A DNA stretch of 64,000 bases from Heliopora coerulea (taxonomy: Eukaryota; Cnidaria; Anthozoa; Scleralcyonacea; Helioporidae). Shown one piece after another: positions 1-12,900 of this stretch (positions are counted from its first letter, which is position 1; each line of letters begins with the position of its first letter). Under the pieces are notes generated by a model, which was not told the DNA's origin, ran no database searches, and was given only the letters and a program-made list of their open reading frames with translations. Made by a program: the position numbers and the translations under genes. The stretch lies in NCBI GenBank assembly GCA_030142905.1, contig JASJOG010000020.1:2161001-2225000 (forward strand). Reading direction: 5' to 3'.

Positions 1-189
1 ATGTGAAAAATAATGCGGAATGGCGACAGGAGACTAGGTACCAGTAAATAGAAGAAATACAAGACAACAGAAGCCAGAAGGATTTTAAAGTGTACTATTG
101 ACGAAAGTCTTTATATTTATCGTTTTTAGTTTTTTTGTCCGATACTTTTCCCTGATAGATAAACAGTTGACAAACTTTTCAAAGGCCCC
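1..189. other. Upstream region and 5' leader of the UBE2R gene
   Basis: This short AT-rich stretch precedes the first ATG of UBE2R. I see no coding exon and no convincing core-promoter motif. The ATG sits after ggcccc, with c at -3 and g at +4, so its initiation context is only moderate. Confidence 0.4.
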
Positions 190-3100
190 ATGGCTGGTAG
201 TTCGTCCTCGGCTGCCGTGAAGGTTCTTAGTTTAGAATTAAAGGCTCTGACGAAAGAACCTGTCGAAGGATTTCAAGTCAGTTTACCGGACGACAGCAAT
301 GTTTTTGAATGGAACATCGTCATATTTGGACCTCCTAAGACTTTGTACGAAGGAGGGTACTTCAAGGTAGGTAAAACCCCCACTTCTTCGATTTTTTGTC
401 GATAAATAGCGTGTTTTCTGCTCTTTAAACTAAAATGAAACCAATCTAATTTCAGGCTCACATGTCGTTTCCTCCAAACTATCCCTATTCGCCACCAACG
501 TTTCGTTTTAGTTCGAAGATGTGGCACCCTAATATCTATGAGGTAAAATGAACACTATCTGTTATGTATTTTTGAAGGATCTGTGTCACACATGAACTTA
601 ATAGTACAAAAACAAAGCCTTTGTCTGCTGTAATTTTCGTGGCTTTTTGTTGACAAGTTGTATTGCCCTTCTGAAATTAAAGAGGTCGGGGTTTCTTATT
701 TTATCTAACCAAATTAAGACTGGCGACGTCTGTATATCGATTCTTCATCCACCTGTTGACGATCCACAAAGCGGAGAGCTTCCTTCTGAAAGGTGGAACC
801 CAACGCAAAGTGTTAGGTAAGTTAATCACTCTTTCACGAAAACAGTAATTAAGGTTGAGCCATTTTGGCTTTTATAATTCGACAGTTCCATTGTTTCCCG
901 CACATGTTGGCCGAACAGAAATAATTCTTCCCTCGTCATCTTGGTTTCCCATGAATTCTTTGACCAGTAAAAAACAAATGAGCTTTTGAATTCGTGTGCC
1001 CGTGTTTACCAGTTGTAAATTTATGTACTAACCTCCAATAAGCAATTTGTTTTATTTTTTATAAAAAAGCTCCTGATCCGTACGCGATTTTCGTCGTAAT
1101 TATATCAGAAAACTCGAGTATTTTCATTTCTTTGAGCAGACATCCATCTTTCAGATACTCATTTTTTTCTTAAAAGCATAATTTTAGTTGGCTAAGAATG
1201 TTGTTCCCTTTAGTTTGTGACCACTGATGGGCAGTTTCCAGCAAACAATTGGTCATCCGGTGTTGTTACAGCCATTTTAAACGATGACTACTTGATGGCA
1301 GAATTGCTTGATAAACAGCTGTTTACAGTTGTCATATTTTGCCACTCCTTGATTGGTCAAGTTACTTGATCAGTGATTGGTCAGTTACCATGTTAATGTC
1401 TAGCTAGTGCAAACATGGTTAAGCCATCGTAGCACTGCTTGACACCAGAATTTGTTTCTATGTAAATGGGGGAACCTCTGATTGGTTTACAAACTAACAA
1501 GGAGAACTTACGATTTGATATTGTAAAATATCTTCATTATTCACAATTATTGTAGCTTAGTTCTTTACTTGTCGAATACTTTGACCCTTGATTGCAGGCA
1601 TACACAGAAGCTGTCCAGTTCTCCCAACCTTTTCCTCATGTTTACATCCAGCTATATAGACATGGCAAAATAGTATCTATTTTAATTACAATACACTTGC
1701 CAGTATTTGTTTCCAGCATTTGTTTCCAGCAATTCGAGATGCTTGAATGTTGGGAAAGACATAGGAAAAGTATGTGTAATTATTACAACCTGGCTTCTAA
1801 CAGATGCCTCATTATGAATTATCATGAATTATGAATTCTCATTATGAAGTTTATTATGAAGTCAAAGGTTTGAATTGCTAATCAGTTTATTGTTTTCAGT
1901 ACAACTGTGATAGTCCCTTGTACTAAAATTGTTTTATCTGATCTGGCATAAAATTCAGAAGTGAGACAAGAAACTTGTGAAGTATGCCCATTAAAATAAT
2001 TCAACAGTAAGAATTGACCTTATAAGCAAGCTCATGTTTTCATTGACAAGTAAAAGCTCCATGAAAAAATCTAGTAGAGAAGCCAACTTGGTATTTGCTG
2101 GAAATGCCCATGATTGCATTTTCAATTAATAGCCAATAACTGATCAACTGAAAAACTACTGATTTTCTGCTGCTATCAATTAATTTCTGGTAACCATCCC
2201 TGATTTATAGCAAATTGATTTGCTATTATTATTTCTGCAGTTCAAGTTTATCTAAAGGGCTTTGAACAGAATGATTAAGAGTCTGAGTAAACTAACCATC
2301 TAAGAACACAGTGGAACAAAAACCTACAGCTTTAAGGAGGTCTCTGCTTATTGACACATTATATTTAGCTATGGAAAGACTCTTGTACAGTTGCTTTTTA
2401 CACTTCAGGTTTATGTCTGTATTGAATTTCCTAGAACAAGTTTAAAATGGAAGGTTTGTTTATTTATGGGTTATGTTCATAGGCATATGGGGCAGGGGGG
2501 GCAACTGTCCCCCCAAAAATTTGGAGAGGACCAGATTTGGACAAATAGCTCAGGTAGAATTGGGAAAAATAAATTTCTAAGTGTGATTAAAACAGAAAAA
2601 TTTTCAAAAATCAGTGACACTGAACAAGAGTTTGGATATTAGTGTGCATTCAGGTTGCCATATATATATACCGTGTGCAGTATGTAATTCTTATTCCTAG
2701 GTTTTTTCTTACTAAACATTTGAGCAGAGTGATTCAGGCAGATGGTCTCTGCCCCCCTCCCCAAAATGATTTGGGCTCATATGCCTATGGTTATGTTGAT
2801 TTCATAATGACAACTGCCTCAGATTTAAGCATCAGCCATCCATGAACTTCATTGTCATATTACAGGGGGTGGACAAAAAAAGGGGACATCCTCAGAAATT
2901 ATGGTTAATGTAATATAATCATCATAGGTAGAACAGACAAAGTTAGAAAATGATTGGTTTAGGATGTATGCATTGAAATAATATCAAATATCTCATACCT
3001 TAATGCTAATCACTGGTTTTTAATATTCACAAATGTTTAATTAAGCAGTTTTAATAATAATAGTTTACAAATTCCTGGTACTTCTTTAATGTTCTTCATT

Positions 3101-6100
3101 TTGACTTTCATGAATTCATTCATAAAATCATCAATCAAGTTTATTTACAAAGTACCACAACAACAACAACAGTAATTTTGATACACACCTACTGTTTGTA
3201 CCATTCAGTACTTAGTTGGCCCTCCCTTTGATTTAATCACAGATTTGCATTGATGAGGCATGCTTTTAATGACCTAATGTGAGAATGCTTTGGTGATTGC
3301 TTGCAATCCAATTTTGAGTACTTCAAAAACTTCGTTTTTTTTTTTCAACTTTCAGTCTTTTGTTAAACAGTTCAACTCAGTCCATAGATTTTGAATGGGA
3401 TTTAGAACAACACATTTCCATTCAATGTGCTCATAAGCTAACAATAATTGCGATAAACAATTCTTCTCACTCACAAATGGTTTCTTGTCTTTTTTTCTTC
3501 CATTTGACGTCTCTCTCTTTTAATCGGAAGAACACTTTGCTGAATAAAATCATCTGGCATTTGGCAGAATAAAATTTTAAAGTGCATGTGAAGGGGAAGT
3601 TAAAAGTGTTGATGTTCACTGGGGTAGATATTTATGAACATCCTTTTGTTTATAGACATTTTTCGTCCAACAGAGGAATCAATGCGAAGGGTTTATTGAT
3701 GAATATCTACTCAATTTTAAATAATGCCAACTGAGCATATATCCACAGTTCCCTGCTTTCAAAACATGTTTGCCTCTGTGATTCAGCTGGTAGAGGATAA
3801 AATGTCGTATACCATTGCAGTTCAAAGGAAAAGAACTGTGCTCTCCTCACAAAAGGAACCCAAAGTGACCACCCTCCCACCCAGGCCGGCACATGAATTT
3901 ACGGTACCACATTGGATGACTTTGAAATAGGGTCGTAGTATTACTGGCCGTTTTGCTAAATCATTTGGGTAAAAGGTTAATAACTGCCTTGACTGATCTC
4001 AAAGAATTCGAACGTTTCGAGCAAAGGCCCTTCGTCAGAGCAAGAAACGTGTTGTCATCCTTTTAACTTTTTACCTTAATAATACCTGTCTACCCAGTGT
4101 TCTATTCTAAATCAGTTTGGTCGTCTAGACGTTTAGTTCGTCTTTGCCCGTCTTTCTACCAAACAAATGCGAGACGAAGTAAAAATCTTCGCCTTAAAGT
4201 CGTCCAGAGGAATAAAACGTTTGTGGTATAAAAACGGCCACTGTCTCAACTTTCGTCTCTTTATTTAAAACTCGAATCTTGAGTTTTCGAGATGACTGTT
4301 TCTGAAGAACATGATTTAACTAATATATTAAAATGTTTAGCGAAGTCACAAAATTCTGGAGGAAAAAGAATGACTTTGAAATAAAGGATGACTAAACAAA
4401 GGATGACTTTGAAATAAACTCGAAATATCGCAGTTTCAACGTCTCGTTATCGACTCATACCTTGAGCTTTCAAGATGACGTTGTTCTTCGGAAGATGTTC
4501 TATCTTATACTTTCTGAAGCGGTCGGCTGGTCGTGCTTTTTAACAGGCTGAATTTCTGCAGTTTTATACGTTATTTCGTTTTTTTTCTCCCTCGTAGAAC
4601 AATCCTTCTTAGTGTGATATCACTATTAAACGAACCAAACACTTTTTCACCGGCCAATGTGGACGCATCTGTTATGTACAGGAAATGGAGGGATTCAAAA
4701 GGAAAAGACGAAGAATACGTGAAAATAATAAGGTCAGCTAGAAATAAATATTTTTGACTCAGTGGTATAAATAGGCCATTTCCTCCCCCTTACTTCACTG
4801 GGTCCCTTTAAAACTTGGTTTGCTGAACCTTTAATATGAAAGTGGGTTTTAATATGCATTTGAACTGCTGTAAATGTTTACTACTTGTTGACTGAGCGTG
4901 AGGTCTGTATTAGTGAAATATCGGACGGATGTTTGTAAGTACGGACCGAGACGAGCGAAGCGAGTTGAGATGCGTGCAAAAACACAGGTCCGATATTTCA
5001 CTGATACAGACCAAACAAGCGAGGTCGATAAGTAGTTTATTATATGGTTTTACTGAAGTATCATTGACAAGTGCGAAGGTACAGAACGTCAAATAAAGAC
5101 TTGCAATTCCGTCGTCATTTCATATATAGAATTTCTTAACCGACTTCACTCTGCATGGTTACTTTTTCTTTTCTAATTGTTCGTGATGCATTTTCACTCC
5201 ATATGCTGTTGAAAATTTTAATTTTTGTTGGACGCAAGCAAGGCTTTTTTAACCACCACCCCCTCTCTGAGCGGGCAATACGGGAAATATCTGACCGCTT
5301 ATGAACCAATCAAATAGCAGGATTTCCGTATTAGGACAGCTAGCTGCGGCAGCCGTGTAGTAAGACTCTCATGTTAAAGGCATCACACCTCGCCTTGTTT
5401 CAAGACAAGGCAGAAAAGAAATTAGAAGATGGTCCACAGAGAGTAGGTCTTCAAGCATTAACCGTAAAATTTCATCGCGTTCATTTAGCATTTAACATTA
5501 GTTTTACTTCAGTGCCTGGCAAGGAGTCAAACACGAAGGAGATTCATTGGCGGATCCTGAGGGATTCTCGTGGTTTCCACAGAGACCCCAATGGAAGTCT
5601 ACTGTGCGCAAGGTTTTACATTTTGTCAGACGAAATACTTAGTTAGCTATCTTAAATATCCTGCTATCCCGTTAATACTATAAGTATAGGGAGTGCCCTT
5701 CTAAAGGCCTAGGAGGCTACCAAGAACGATCTCACAACGTCTCATTTTCAAAAATTTTCAAGGGGAAGCATGCACCCGGACCCCCCTAGATTAGCATGCT
5801 AATGACACCAATGCTCACCCAACAAATCATCTACATACTTTCCTGAAACCGTCTTTTCAAAATCCTGGGTCCGCCACTGGATCAATGTTCAACTCTGGAC
5901 ACCTTCCTAAAAATTGTATTTAAGACTTTAAGATCTTCGACGTCAACTTCAATGTCGACGTCTTTTAAACAAAAGAATTCTTCATGCAAAACAAAGAGAA
6001 TCAATAATTTTTATTCTCCTGTGCATTCTCGACACCGTCGTCTTTCTTTATACAACGCCACCCAGACCATTTTCACGTCTTCAGGACGACGTCAGCTCGC

Positions 6101-7203
6101 GGAGTGAAAAAAAGTAGTTACTTAAGAATGAACTTAACACAAGCCTACAGTCGTTTTAGGAGAACTGGGGTATTTTAGGAGTCATAAAACTAGCCGTAAG
6201 TATCAAGCACGGTGGTCAATAAACCGTGATTTCTTTAAATGCCGATATTTTAAAGGTCGCCGTCGTTCAAGTTGACGTCTTTTAAGGTCCCTATTAACTG
6301 ATCAGAGAGGAGCGGCGAGCACCCTCTAGACAATCTGAGATGCTTTGATAATATTTATTTCAAATGGTTTGTTGATATGCAAAATCACACTCCTTCCTCG
6401 TTTGCAAACGGGGAACTGAAGCACAGGAAATTTCAGCTACCTAAATTTGTATTAAATAAATTTTTAATCACGCTTTGCAGCAGCTTTATCTAAGCAGGCT
6501 GCAGTTTGCCCATGACTGAATTATTTTCTGAGGTGTCGTCACAGACAAATATCGAACCTTCCTTCCTCCAATATTCCTGAAAACTCCACCTTTGGTAAAC
6601 TTACCCAGCATTCGTTAGATCCTTGGATTATACCTTTTTTAAATTATTAACGTTCCACCATCTAACGTTTTCCCTTGATACGTAAAGAAATGGGTTGTGT
6701 GGAAACTGCTCGCCGAACTAAAGTTTGTGGAAGAAATTCTTTGTGTTGATTTATGAAGTTTCAAAGAACACAATTCTCTGAATTGTTAACCCTTGTAGAG
6801 GCGAATTATGATCTCGTCTGTCATGGGCAGAGGGACAAAATTTACTTTGTGCCTAAAATAGCTTATCTCGTTCCTAAGCTCATGTCTTGAGTTATTCACA
6901 AGACATTTACTTTCAGATTATTTTCCGATTATGTTTTGTCTTATATTTTAAAGTTCGTCTTTCATTACTTCTAATCCCAGAAAACAGGTATCTCGGACGC
7001 AACAAGAGGCTGATAAGGATGGCGTGAAAGTCCCGTTAACCATGGAAGAATATTGTATTAAATCTAAACCGAAACCTTCAGAGCCGGACGACTTGAACGA
7101 TTTCTTATGTGACGACTACGCTGACGACTTGGATTCGGAGGAGTCAGACGAAGACGATGATGTACTGGCAGACAGTCAAGATTCCGGTAATGAAGAATCT
7201 TGA
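190..7203 (+). CDS. UBE2R2: Ubiquitin-conjugating enzyme E2 R (CDC34 family)
   Basis: This is the E2 that passes ubiquitin to substrates held by SCF (cullin-RING) ligases in cytosol and nucleus. Five exons join in consistent phase: 190-366, 456-542, 719-816, 4598-4732 and 6981-7203, giving 239 aa, almost the length of vertebrate UBE2R1/R2. The UBC fold spans about residues 8-170. The HPN motif lies in KMWHPNIYE and the catalytic cysteine is C93 in [12 protein letters not shown]. It is followed by the family's acidic insertion ([12 protein letters not shown]), which separates CDC34-type enzymes from other E2s. The C-terminal tail is strongly acidic ([17 protein letters not shown]), as expected for the cullin-docking tail. 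Intron 3 is 3.8 kb and carries repeat fragments; the others are shorter. Whether it is closer to R1 or R2 cannot be decided, because invertebrates usually have one copy. Confidence 0.96.
3969..4060. repeat. Dispersed repeat fragment with hairpin core
   Basis: A segment in UBE2R intron 3 matches 33490-33580 in a TARS intron over its whole length. Both run from a gtaaaa start through ctgactgatc to agaattc, then a gagcaaaggccc-type half-hairpin and cttcgtcagag. Read on the minus strand the core is CTGACGA, a GGGC/GCTC hairpin, then GAAAC. It is a single arm of the fold-back family described below. Confidence 0.6.
4902..5012. repeat. Small fold-back / MITE-like element
   Basis: A 111-bp segment in UBE2R intron 3 is bounded by 25-bp inverted ends. 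The left end reads ggtctgtattagtgaaatat and the right end is its near-exact reverse complement. The interior contains a gacgagcgaagcgag run. No coding capacity is visible. Confidence 0.65.
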
Positions 7204-8053
7204 GCTGTCTCGGAAAAACCCAAGATTTATTAACACTGAATTGGTAGAGGTCGCGTTGTCTGTATCATAATTACATAGTGGCATCCAAAACGAGCTCGCT
7301 TTAAGGGTGAATCCCATTGCGCCGTCTCGTCTAGCCTAGCATTTAGTGTAGAATTTAGCTTCATGACTTTGCCTTTGCTAGTATTCATGAGCGGGGTACC
7401 ACCGTATATATAATTTCTGCTTGCAGTCTACAGGTTACACCGTGAGATGAACTTCGACAAGGAATTGTACTCGTGCTCTGGATGAAGTATCGTCGGAGAG
7501 CTTTACACCAGACCGCATACGCAAAAATTTCACAACTTGTTGACAAGCTGTGGTCGCTACAAGCTTGTACGTGTAGCTTTGCTACGCTGGCAAGTCTGTA
7601 ACAAAGTTGTCCTAAATTTCATGAAGCTGTCACGAGCTTGTTTTTGTCAACTTTTTAGCACCTCGCATGTTGAAGAGCCATGCGAGAAAAATCCGTCTGG
7701 TGGGTACGTCTTGTAAAGTGCGGCTGAGCCGTCAACTCCGTTACAAGTCGCAGAAAATGTATAACAAACTTGTCAGCAAACAGAGAGTAAGGTCAGCAAA
7801 CACATCGTGATGTTGTGACTTTACCAGCTGTCCTCGTTCCAACGGCTTCCTCGGTGAACCGAAAATCGGAGGCCTTTGGTAAAAGACGATGATAGTGTAC
7901 CAGGTAAACAGGTATTGATAAGGCGCTTCAATCGACCCAACACAATGCTGATGCTTTAGTCGAAAGCAGACATGTTTGTCAAAATATCAATAAGCCACCG
8001 GCTAAAAAAGCCGGTATCAAAGTACATTTCCTTAATGTATTACCATGGCATCC

Positions 8054-8107
8054 CAGGGGCGCAACTAGTGGGGGGGGAGGGGAGGTTGAGGGGTTGCGAC
8101 CCCTGCC
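8054..8107 (+). repeat. G-rich dispersed repeat end
   Basis: This begins with caggggcgcaactag, runs through a poly-G patch and ends gcgacccctg. The reverse complement of 62231-62276 starts with the same 15 bases and ends gcgaccccc. Two copies in opposite orientation 54 kb apart indicate a transposon terminus, possibly hAT-like, but no target duplication was found. Confidence 0.5.
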
Positions 8108-9085
8108 TTTATTTGTCGGAGGTCGTTATGTGTGCCCTGTTAGTGACAGCTCTCGCCCTCATTTTCCAATGCTGCGTAGATCACCTGCATTCTAAGTTAC
8201 TGCCTTCCGGCTTCTGCCTTTCAAAATTCCTGGTTACGCTCTTGGTATCCAAATTTCACCTCACCGAGGAGTTCTCGCGCAAGAAAATGCTTGGACGGCT
8301 TCAGGACAACGATGGTAACGGTTTGTTACAAGTTGTAGGTTTTTATTCAGACATGACTACCCGGTAGTTTCAGCTGGTACTCAAAACCTCGTTTTGATTT
8401 CTCCAACTGAACTAATCGCTCTATATTCTTGGGTTCAGCGACTGCCTCGGAATGTTGAAAATATACCATTCCGCAATTCCAATGAAATTCGTTTGTATTA
8501 AAGCGGGTTAACTCCAAACTGGCATATTGAAACAATTTGGTCGGTAAATATCCTAAAAACATAAAACAAACAAAAAAAACCGCAAAAAAACCTGAAGTTC
8601 TCTGAACAACTTGAATGTTAAATGCCTTTACTATGCAAAATTCAAGCTTGAAATTGAAAACGTTACCTGCCTTTGTAGGAAACAGAAATGTGGTATTGGA
8701 ACTAGGAGGTCTGGAAACGAATTTGTTACCATTTTAACTATATAACATAATTAAACTGTTCTTTAGAATGTAGTGTGGATCTGTGTACAACGATACAAGT
8801 GGTTTCGGTGGGTAGTTTTGATGGGGAAAAAAGTTATATAAGTATGATAAAAGTTCATTTTCTTTGGTCGCCATGTTGGGTGACGAACTCACGTCATCCA
8901 ACACGCCAACCACAAGCAACGTATTTTTTACCTCAACTCGGTAAATATTGGGTCCAAAATCATCTTTCAAAAGGTGTCTGGTGTGCACGTGCATAAAGAA
9001 ATGCTCGCCACGTGACTACCGGTAAATTTGACATTTCTCCAAGTCAATGCAATTTTTGGAAACGATAACTCCAAAAGGTCGCCTT

Positions 9086-9207
9086 AACTCTTTTCCCGAC
9101 GGAAGCTCGCCCTTTGGTGGGTAAAATCGTCTGGCGTTAACCAGAGTAAAACAACAGGAGTCTTATTCCGCTGGGAAAGAATCACCTATTCAGGGAGAGT
9201 TAAAGTC
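9086..9207 (+). repeat. Dispersed short element, copy 1
   Basis: The copy contains aaaatcgtctggcgttaacc followed by agagtaaaac. Related sequence occurs inverted at 19737-19832 and again at 61121-61190. All three lie outside coding exons. The outer parts (actctttcccgacgg and its inverse near 9180) suggest short inverted ends. Confidence 0.55.
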
Positions 9208-9986
9208 ACGTGACATGTTAGTGCCAGTTGCCTATGTCATCGAGTCCGCGTAGGGGAGTTCATTCTTTGTTTTTAGAATGATTTATGTCACCAGTTAATA
9301 CCACGCTATGGAGTGATTAACCATCAGGGGCGAACCTGATGAAAATAGCCACTCTTAAACCGTATTTGAAAAATCACACCAGGGTAGGTATTTTTGTTAC
9401 AAGGACACATACGAATTACTATAGTAAAACATTGAGCGTCAAAAATAGGCCAAGGTGGGGAGGGGTTGGACGGCGAAATAACCTCATTCAACTGGGATCA
9501 CTTCCAATATTCATAATCACGAGTTACCCCCCTTCCTGAAGTATGAAGACCGTACTTTTGCTCGGTACGAAGGTTAATCATATCTCGAGATGTGTGTGAC
9601 TGAAACAGAATTTTTCTGTTTGTTTTTTGGGGGGTTTTTTATTGGGTTTTGGCGAGCATCGGACTCCAGAATTAATTGGAAATAGGGACGAGTTGACCTC
9701 ACCCAGAGTTACATTAGGTCAAGATTTAACACCCTTATTGATACTAATCTTTATCAAAGCTGTAACCCTAATCCAAAACCCATCCCACAGCTTTGGACCC
9801 GCTTAATTCACTTAGTCAATACAGACTTTTGACTAAACATTGGTCTGACAGCAGCGGAATATCCTTTTTTGTGAAACGAAGTATCACCGTTACTGGCAAT
9901 TCATTTACTATTTCGTGAGCCATCCTCCAGCATGTCAGCATCATTCAAATTGCTCATGCGTAGTAAGTGGCGCGTGCTTTGCCATC

Positions 9987-12900
9987 ATGGCTTCCTTCAG
10001 TGTTAAATCTTTCGAACGAAAACTCAAAGAAATGTCGTCAAGGCAAGATAGTGTGCAAACAGTATCACTGTGGCTTATCCATCACAGGGCGCACTCGAAA
10101 ACTGTCGTGAGCTTATGGCACGATCACATTAAGAAAGGTGAGGGGCTTGATATTTCTACTTTGCAACGTAGCGTCTTTCCAGAACATCTGTTTATTAACG
10201 TTGAAATTCAGTAATAAGTCCTTGATCTTGCTGTAATCATCAGTAATCGCAGGTTCCTTGCCGTATGAATTGAACATTAAGTTGTTTCTTTTACTCGTCT
10301 TCAGTAACTTAAGTAGTTTAAGATGAAATGATTGATGACGACTGTTCTTTTTAAATATATTGCAGCCAAACCAGACCGTCGCTTGGTCTTGTTCTACCTT
10401 GCAAACGATGTTATTCAGAATAGCAGAAAAAAAGGGAAGGAGTTCTCCTCATCCTTCGGTAAAGTACTGGTGGACGCCATGTCATACCTCCGGTAACGTA
10501 GTGTGATTTATTTTTTTCAGTTCTCGATCAATTGTATTCCATAGTAACGTATTGAAACCAATTGTTGAGGCAATTCTCCAAAAGTATGTTGCCAACATTC
10601 TAAAGTAACCATAAGGTTTGATGTGTTGGTGGATATGAATGTAAAGCACTGCCTTCATCAATGCTTTAATTTTGTTATCCCAGAAATATAACACTTTTAC
10701 ACCAAATGTGCAGTATTAGTAGTGTTTGTTTACAATATTTTTATCGTTTAGCTCAGGTAGCAACATTTGAGGATCTGTCTTGGAAACTTTTCATTGTGAC
10801 AAGACTGACCACATTTTAGGAAATGGGCTTACCACCTTGCTTATCATGTTAAAAACATACCAGAAATTGAATTAAAAGGTCATAAAAATCTACATCATAA
10901 ATCTTCGGCATTCAATGAATGTTTGGATTTTATGATATATCTGTGGAAGCAAAATATTTAGACAAAACAATACCACAAATGACAAGGCTCACAATCTTGT
11001 TCCTGAAAAAAAGAACCTTCATAGAATGCTGATTATCTCGATCAAAAAAAAAAATATTGGAATTCAAGCTGTATTGGGTCATGAGCATTTTTAAACATTA
11101 GAAGATCAGGCCAAAGCAATTAGATGGTCTTGTAGTTAAAAGTCCCCCAAATTTTGGGAAAGCCTGAACCATTTAGTAAACCAATATCTTCACTACTGCA
11201 TTCTTTTTCTCAGATTCTTGTAGTGCTTCAAATTGACCTTAAAATGGTGGCCAGTCTTCAATTGTGACCTGCTAAAATTTGATCACATACCCAATCTCAT
11301 ACCAAAATTCAATACAAAAAGTAAATGAATGGAAGTCCAGACAAAGTATTGAGTTCACTTATTAAATTTCATATGTAACAAATGTAGATGTGAAATAATA
11401 GAAATGTGAATGGACATCTAATTATATACAAACTGCATTGATTTGTTGGCATGAAAAAATTGCATGTGGTGAATCACTAGTCTTGCTTACTTGTGCATGT
11501 ATAATAAATAGTTATTTGTGTCTTTTATAACTTCTTTAGTGACAGCAAAATTCGACCATCAGTGGAGAGAGTTTTGAAAATTTGGCAGGAAAGAAAGGTG
11601 TTTGACAAAGAGATTGTTCAGAAATTGATTGCTCAGTTATATCGAGGTGAGAATTTGACTTATTATGAAAACAGTTTGAAATAGTTAAAGCATTTAGACT
11701 ATATATTTGGGAATCTTTTAGTGTTATTGTGATGCATTTGAGATTTCACTCTCTATCTCTTTTATCATCGCTAAATTGGAATGTGTGGAGAAATCCTTCC
11801 ATGATATTTTGTTGTTAAACTGTGGATAATGCATCAAAAACTTCTATTGCTAAAAGTTGTTGATGTTGCCCTTTTTGTAATGCAAGATTTAGAAAATGAA
11901 ATTGAGGATGTGAACAGTCATTTTAGATAACTAGATATTTTTGTAATATATTTTTAGTAAATGAGGAATAACTTACAAGCAACATTAGATCTTTACCTAA
12001 ATTCTAAAAGTTCTATTGTTTTCATTAACATGGTCATACAATCTCTGTAATTGAGCTTCAAAATTCCTGGAAAATCAAAAATATTCTTTTCAATGATTAA
12101 TTTGATCCATTTTTCATTTAAATGAACAATGCTGAAACTAGCATCTTTCTGTGTCTATGGATGTTTAATCAGAGTAAAGATGGGTGTTCATGCAACAATT
12201 TGTCACAGTAGACTAAAATTGTGGCTTCTATATTACTCAGTTATCACATGTGCAAGGTCCACACAATACTGGAAACAAAGTTAAAATGATTCTAAGCAGT
12301 CACAAGACGTAAAGTCAAAGCATGCAACATGATTGACAAATCCATTGAAAAAAGATTAAACATGTTGTTAGGGAAAGTTACAAATGGCAAAAACATTTTA
12401 TTTGTTAAATTAAAGTTCAGCTTGTTCTAGTAACTAAGAGGTATTTGTGGCTTTAATATGGCAAAACTGTATTTGCAAATATCAAGGAGCCAATATAAAG
12501 ACTGAGCAATGGTTAGGAAAAGTTGTGAACATGAACACCATGATGACTTCATCTCCAAACCTGTTTTATTTGACCACATGTAACAAACACGGTTGGCAGA
12601 CAAGTGCAGTTATGAAACTCAGGTTCTACTTTATCAAATTTCTTTGGTCAAAATGTACAGTCATATAGGTTAACAAGATACCATAACTTTGGGTGAAGCA
12701 ACTACCTGAAATATACAAAAAGAAACTTTGATGTTTTGAGCAAAGGCCCTTTGTTGGGAAGTTAGTAGCATGAACTAACTTCCTGAGGAAGGGCCTTTGC
12801 TCAAAATGTTGAAGTGTCTTTTCGTATATTTCAGGTAGTTGCTTCACCCAAAGTTATTGCATCTTGTTATCCTCAACTACCTACACTGGCACCCATTGCT

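Larger units (their letters stand above)
7204..9986. other. Intergenic region between UBE2R and the RPRD2-like gene
   Basis: No exon was recognised on either strand. The region holds a G-rich repeat end at 8054-8107 that matches 62231-62276 in inverse orientation, and one copy of a dispersed element at 9086-9207. Short open frames here show no homology I can name. Confidence 0.5.

Noticed and set aside
9915..9986. Upstream extension of the RPRD2-like frame
   Set aside because: The open frame begins with GTG, not ATG; the in-frame ATG at 9987 has a good context and starts exactly where RPRD homology begins.
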